Part shown: in pieces, positions 5,216-7,095 of the stretch | Layout: each line of letters starts with the position of its first letter | Numbering within the stretch: the first letter of the stretch is position 1 | DNA from: Phycisphaerales bacterium | Lineage (GTDB): Bacteria; Planctomycetota; Phycisphaerae; Phycisphaerales; SM1A02 | Assembly (NCBI GenBank): GCA_029243925.1 | Contig: JAQWRC010000300.1 | Location: 1-7,095, forward strand | Direction of reading: 5' to 3' | DNA length: 7,095 nucleotides | Notes under the pieces: model-generated | What the model was told of the DNA's origin: nothing | The model's database searches: none | Seen by the model: only the letters and a program-made list of their open reading frames with translations | Made by a program: the position numbers and the translations under genes

Positions 5216-6268
5216 GTGTTCCTCGACACCATTCTCGGTTGGTTCAGCGTCGATATGGGTATCGACCTCGGAACCTGCAACACCCTTGTCAGTGTTCGTG
5301 GCGAGGGAGTCATTCTCAACGAACCTTCGGTGGTTGCCGTCAAGCGTGGTACGAATCGCGTTTTGAACAACGGCAATGCTGTCGGCTGGGCGGCCAAGGA
5401 AATGCTTGGCAAGACACCAGGATCGATCAGCGCAATTCGACCACTCAAGGACGGAGTCATTTCGGACTTTGAAATTACCGAAGCGATGTTGAGTTACTTC
5501 ATCCGCAAGGCGACCGGTCGCTCTCGATTGATCAGTCCACGCGTGGTCATTGCGGTCCCCTCGGGGATTACCACCGTTGAAAAACGGGCGGTGCTTGATT
5601 CCGCTGAACGCGCCGGTGCACGGCGTGTCTACCTTGTCGAAGAACCCATGGCTGCAGGAATCGGTGCAGGCATGCCCATCTCCGATCCGACGGCATCGAT
5701 GGTTGTCGACATCGGCGGTGGTACGACTGAAGTCGCAATCATGTCCTTGGCGGACATTGCAACCTGCGAATCGGTTCGTGTGGCCGGCGATGATTTCGAT
5801 GAAGCAATCATCCAGCACATGAAGAAGACCTACAATCTGACGATTGGTGAGCAGACATCGGAACGCATCAAGATCGAAATCGGCTCTGCGGCAAAAGTTG
5901 AAGAGGATACGACTCTGGATGTTCGCGGCCGCGACAACATGACTGGGCTGCCACGCAAGCTTGAAGTCACCAGTGAGGAGATTCGCGAAGCTCTGCAGGG
6001 TCCGGTCAAGGCGATCGTGGCGGCGGTCAAGAGGACGCTGGAACGAGCCGAGCCTGAACTGGCGGCGGATCTCGTTGACAATGGAATCTGCCTGGTTGGT
6101 GGCGGCGCCTTATTGCGAGGCCTTGATGTCGTGATCAAACAGGATACTGGCCTCGATGTGACGATCGCGAACGATCCACTCACCTGTGTCGCCCGTGGTA
6201 CGAGCACCTACCTCGAGAATCTCGAGGAATGGAAGGCGACCATGGAATCGGACATGGACGACCTGTGA
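5216..6268 (+). CDS. mreB: Rod shape-determining protein MreB (bacterial actin)
   Basis: MreB polymerises on ATP into membrane-bound filaments that guide the lateral peptidoglycan synthesis machinery. From GTG 5216 it has 350 residues (E. coli 347). The N-terminus FLDTILGWFSVDMG is amphipathic and suits membrane attachment. Actin-fold motifs are all present: phosphate-1 at 16-24 (IDLGTCNTL), NEPSVVAV, phosphate-2 at 163-172 (VVDIGGGTTE), VEEPMAAGIGAG, and the adenosine motif at 294-300 (VGGGALL). Every region looks intact. The start is fixed by AGGAGG at 5201-5206; an in-frame TTG at 5165 would add 17 residues that do not resemble MreB and that begin inside the inverted repeat. mreC follows 52 bases after the stop. 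Expression may come from the cluster promoter at 3894 and from the candidate promoter at 5147. Confidence 0.97.
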   Translation: MFLDTILGWFSVDMGIDLGTCNTLVSVRGEGVILNEPSVVAVKRGTNRVLNNGNAVGWAAKEMLGKTPGSISAIRPLKDGVISDFEITEAMLSYFIRKATGRSRLISPRVVIAVPSGITTVEKRAVLDSAERAGARRVYLVEEPMAAGIGAGMPISDPTASMVVDIGGGTTEVAIMSLADIATCESVRVAGDDFDEAIIQHMKKTYNLTIGEQTSERIKIEIGSAAKVEEDTTLDVRGRDNMTGLPRKLEVTSEEIREALQGPVKAIVAAVKRTLERAEPELAADLVDNGICLVGGGALLRGLDVVIKQDTGLDVTIANDPLTCVARGTSTYLENLEEWKATMESDMDDL

Positions 6269-6319
6269 TCTCAGGGGTCGCGTGTGTTGCTGATCGGCGT
6301 AAGGCCGAAGGGCACGAGC

Positions 6320-7095
6320 ATGTTTCGCGTCTCTGAACGCTCCAACTCGGTTTTTTCCACGGTTCTGGTACTCACCGGACTCGTGGCTCTATTGCCGACT
6401 GCATGGTTGCACTGGACACGTGATCTCTCGGATGTACTGCGGCTTCCAATCACGCCCGTTGCGCATATGGGGAATCAGCTGGCGGGGATGCTTCGGCCCG
6501 TTGCGTCGAATGACGGGATGAATGAGGCTGATCTGCGTGAGCAGCTGCAACTGCTGGAAGTCGATCGAGATCGATACCAACGTCTCTTTCGGGCGCAGCG
6601 GCTTCGGTCGCAGGAGCTCGCATCGCAGTTGCGTTTGCTGCAGGATCTGCCGGAGGCCTTGGTCCGCTCTCCACGTCCGCCCATCATTCTCGCGACCGAT
6701 GTGACGGCCCGCGATCCGGGCGATGTCGTTTCAGCGGTGGAAGTTCAAATCTCTCCCGAAATTGATCAGCGCGTCGTCGTTGGTGATGTGGCGACCTGGC
6801 TCAACGAGCGTTTGGTCGGACGGGTGGCTCACCGCTCTCGATTTCGTGTGACGATCCTTCCTCTGACGCATCCTGATACCGGCGTGATTCAAGCAGTCGT
6901 GCTTGATCCTGCTCGAGAGTCAACCGGGGCCCCTCCGGCACGTGTGCTTCTGAAGCCGCTTGGTGATGGACAGTTTGCGGCCGAGATCGATCATCGTCTG
7001 GGGACAACTCCAGGGTCCGATGTGGTCCTTGCCGATCCAACCTGGCCTACGTGGGCTCAGGCTCTGCATGTGGGGCGTGTCGAGTCCGTTCGGCA
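6320..7095 (+). CDS. mreC: Rod shape-determining protein MreC (divergent, 3' truncated by window)
   Basis: The frame is open from ATG 6320 to the right edge without a stop, giving 258 codons. MreC is a periplasmic scaffold of the elongasome, anchored in the inner membrane and linking MreB to cell-wall synthases. Residues 11-30 (VFSTVLVLTGLVALLPTAWL) form the membrane anchor. A coiled coil covers about 68-114 (EADLREQLQLLEVDRDRYQR onward). A beta domain follows, with LVGRV at 165-169, and a second beta segment carries PTWAQALHVGRVESVR near 243-258, the position of the 'P.GL.VGRV..V' motif of MreC. The usual GS-x-DGV-x-x-G loop is replaced by SPEIDQRVVVGD, so it is a divergent member. The identity rests on layout, the LVGRV motif and position after mreB. 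GAAGGG ends 7 bases before the ATG. GTG 6284, with AGGGG at 6273-6277, is an alternative start adding 12 residues. Confidence 0.82.
   Translation, partial: MFRVSERSNSVFSTVLVLTGLVALLPTAWLHWTRDLSDVLRLPITPVAHMGNQLAGMLRPVASNDGMNEADLREQLQLLEVDRDRYQRLFRAQRLRSQELASQLRLLQDLPEALVRSPRPPIILATDVTARDPGDVVSAVEVQISPEIDQRVVVGDVATWLNERLVGRVAHRSRFRVTILPLTHPDTGVIQAVVLDPARESTGAPPARVLLKPLGDGQFAAEIDHRLGTTPGSDVVLADPTWPTWAQALHVGRVESVR

Noticed and set aside
6211..6227. 7-bp inverted repeat CCTCGAG-AAT-CTCGAGG near the end of mreB
   Set aside because: It encodes a LENLEE helix of MreB, and repeated CTCGAG codon pairs explain it. No T run follows, so it is not a terminator.
1..7095. Mobile elements, CRISPR arrays, tRNA or rRNA genes
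   Set aside because: No transposase-like frame, spaced direct repeat array, cloverleaf or rRNA-like stretch was recognised. The window reads as ordinary chromosomal housekeeping sequence.

Overview
The window looks like a chromosomal housekeeping segment of a Gram-negative (diderm) bacterium of moderately high GC. The best guess is a planctomycete of the Phycisphaerae type. This rests on the recalled look of the MreB and AccD N-termini, the HEAT-repeat lipoprotein and the loose gene packing; it is an inference and no search was run. All supported genes lie on the + strand. No mobile element, CRISPR array, tRNA or rRNA was seen.

Region 1 (1-3897) is a compact run. It holds the 3' end of rpe (ribulose-phosphate 3-epimerase), a 115-base gap, accD (zinc-finger beta carboxyltransferase subunit of acetyl-CoA carboxylase), lnt (apolipoprotein N-acyltransferase) and a HEAT-repeat protein with a lipoprotein-like signal peptide. 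accD/lnt overlap by 14 bases and lnt/HEAT by 17 bases, so the last three are probably co-transcribed and translationally coupled. The run joins fatty-acid precursor supply with lipoprotein acylation and a protein that may itself be acylated by its upstream neighbour.

Region 2 (3894-7095) is a cell-shape (mre) cluster. It opens with a near-consensus sigma70 promoter (TTGACA-N18-TATAAA) whose -35 box contains the stop codon of the HEAT gene. After a leader of about 92 bases come: a 296-aa protein with one membrane segment, a long coiled coil and a C-terminal beta domain resembling half of MreC; a 61-aa single-pass membrane protein; mreB, with a GTG start behind a perfect AGGAGG; and mreC, which runs off the right edge. 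The gap before mreB holds a 13-bp inverted repeat overlapping a second candidate promoter (TCGACA-N18-TATGAT), so mreB may have its own control.

The most interesting part is the pair of unfamiliar membrane genes between the cluster promoter and mreB. The first has the same architecture as MreC (membrane anchor, coiled coil, beta domain) and may be an accessory or paralogous part of the elongation machinery. This is inference from sequence appearance and gene position.
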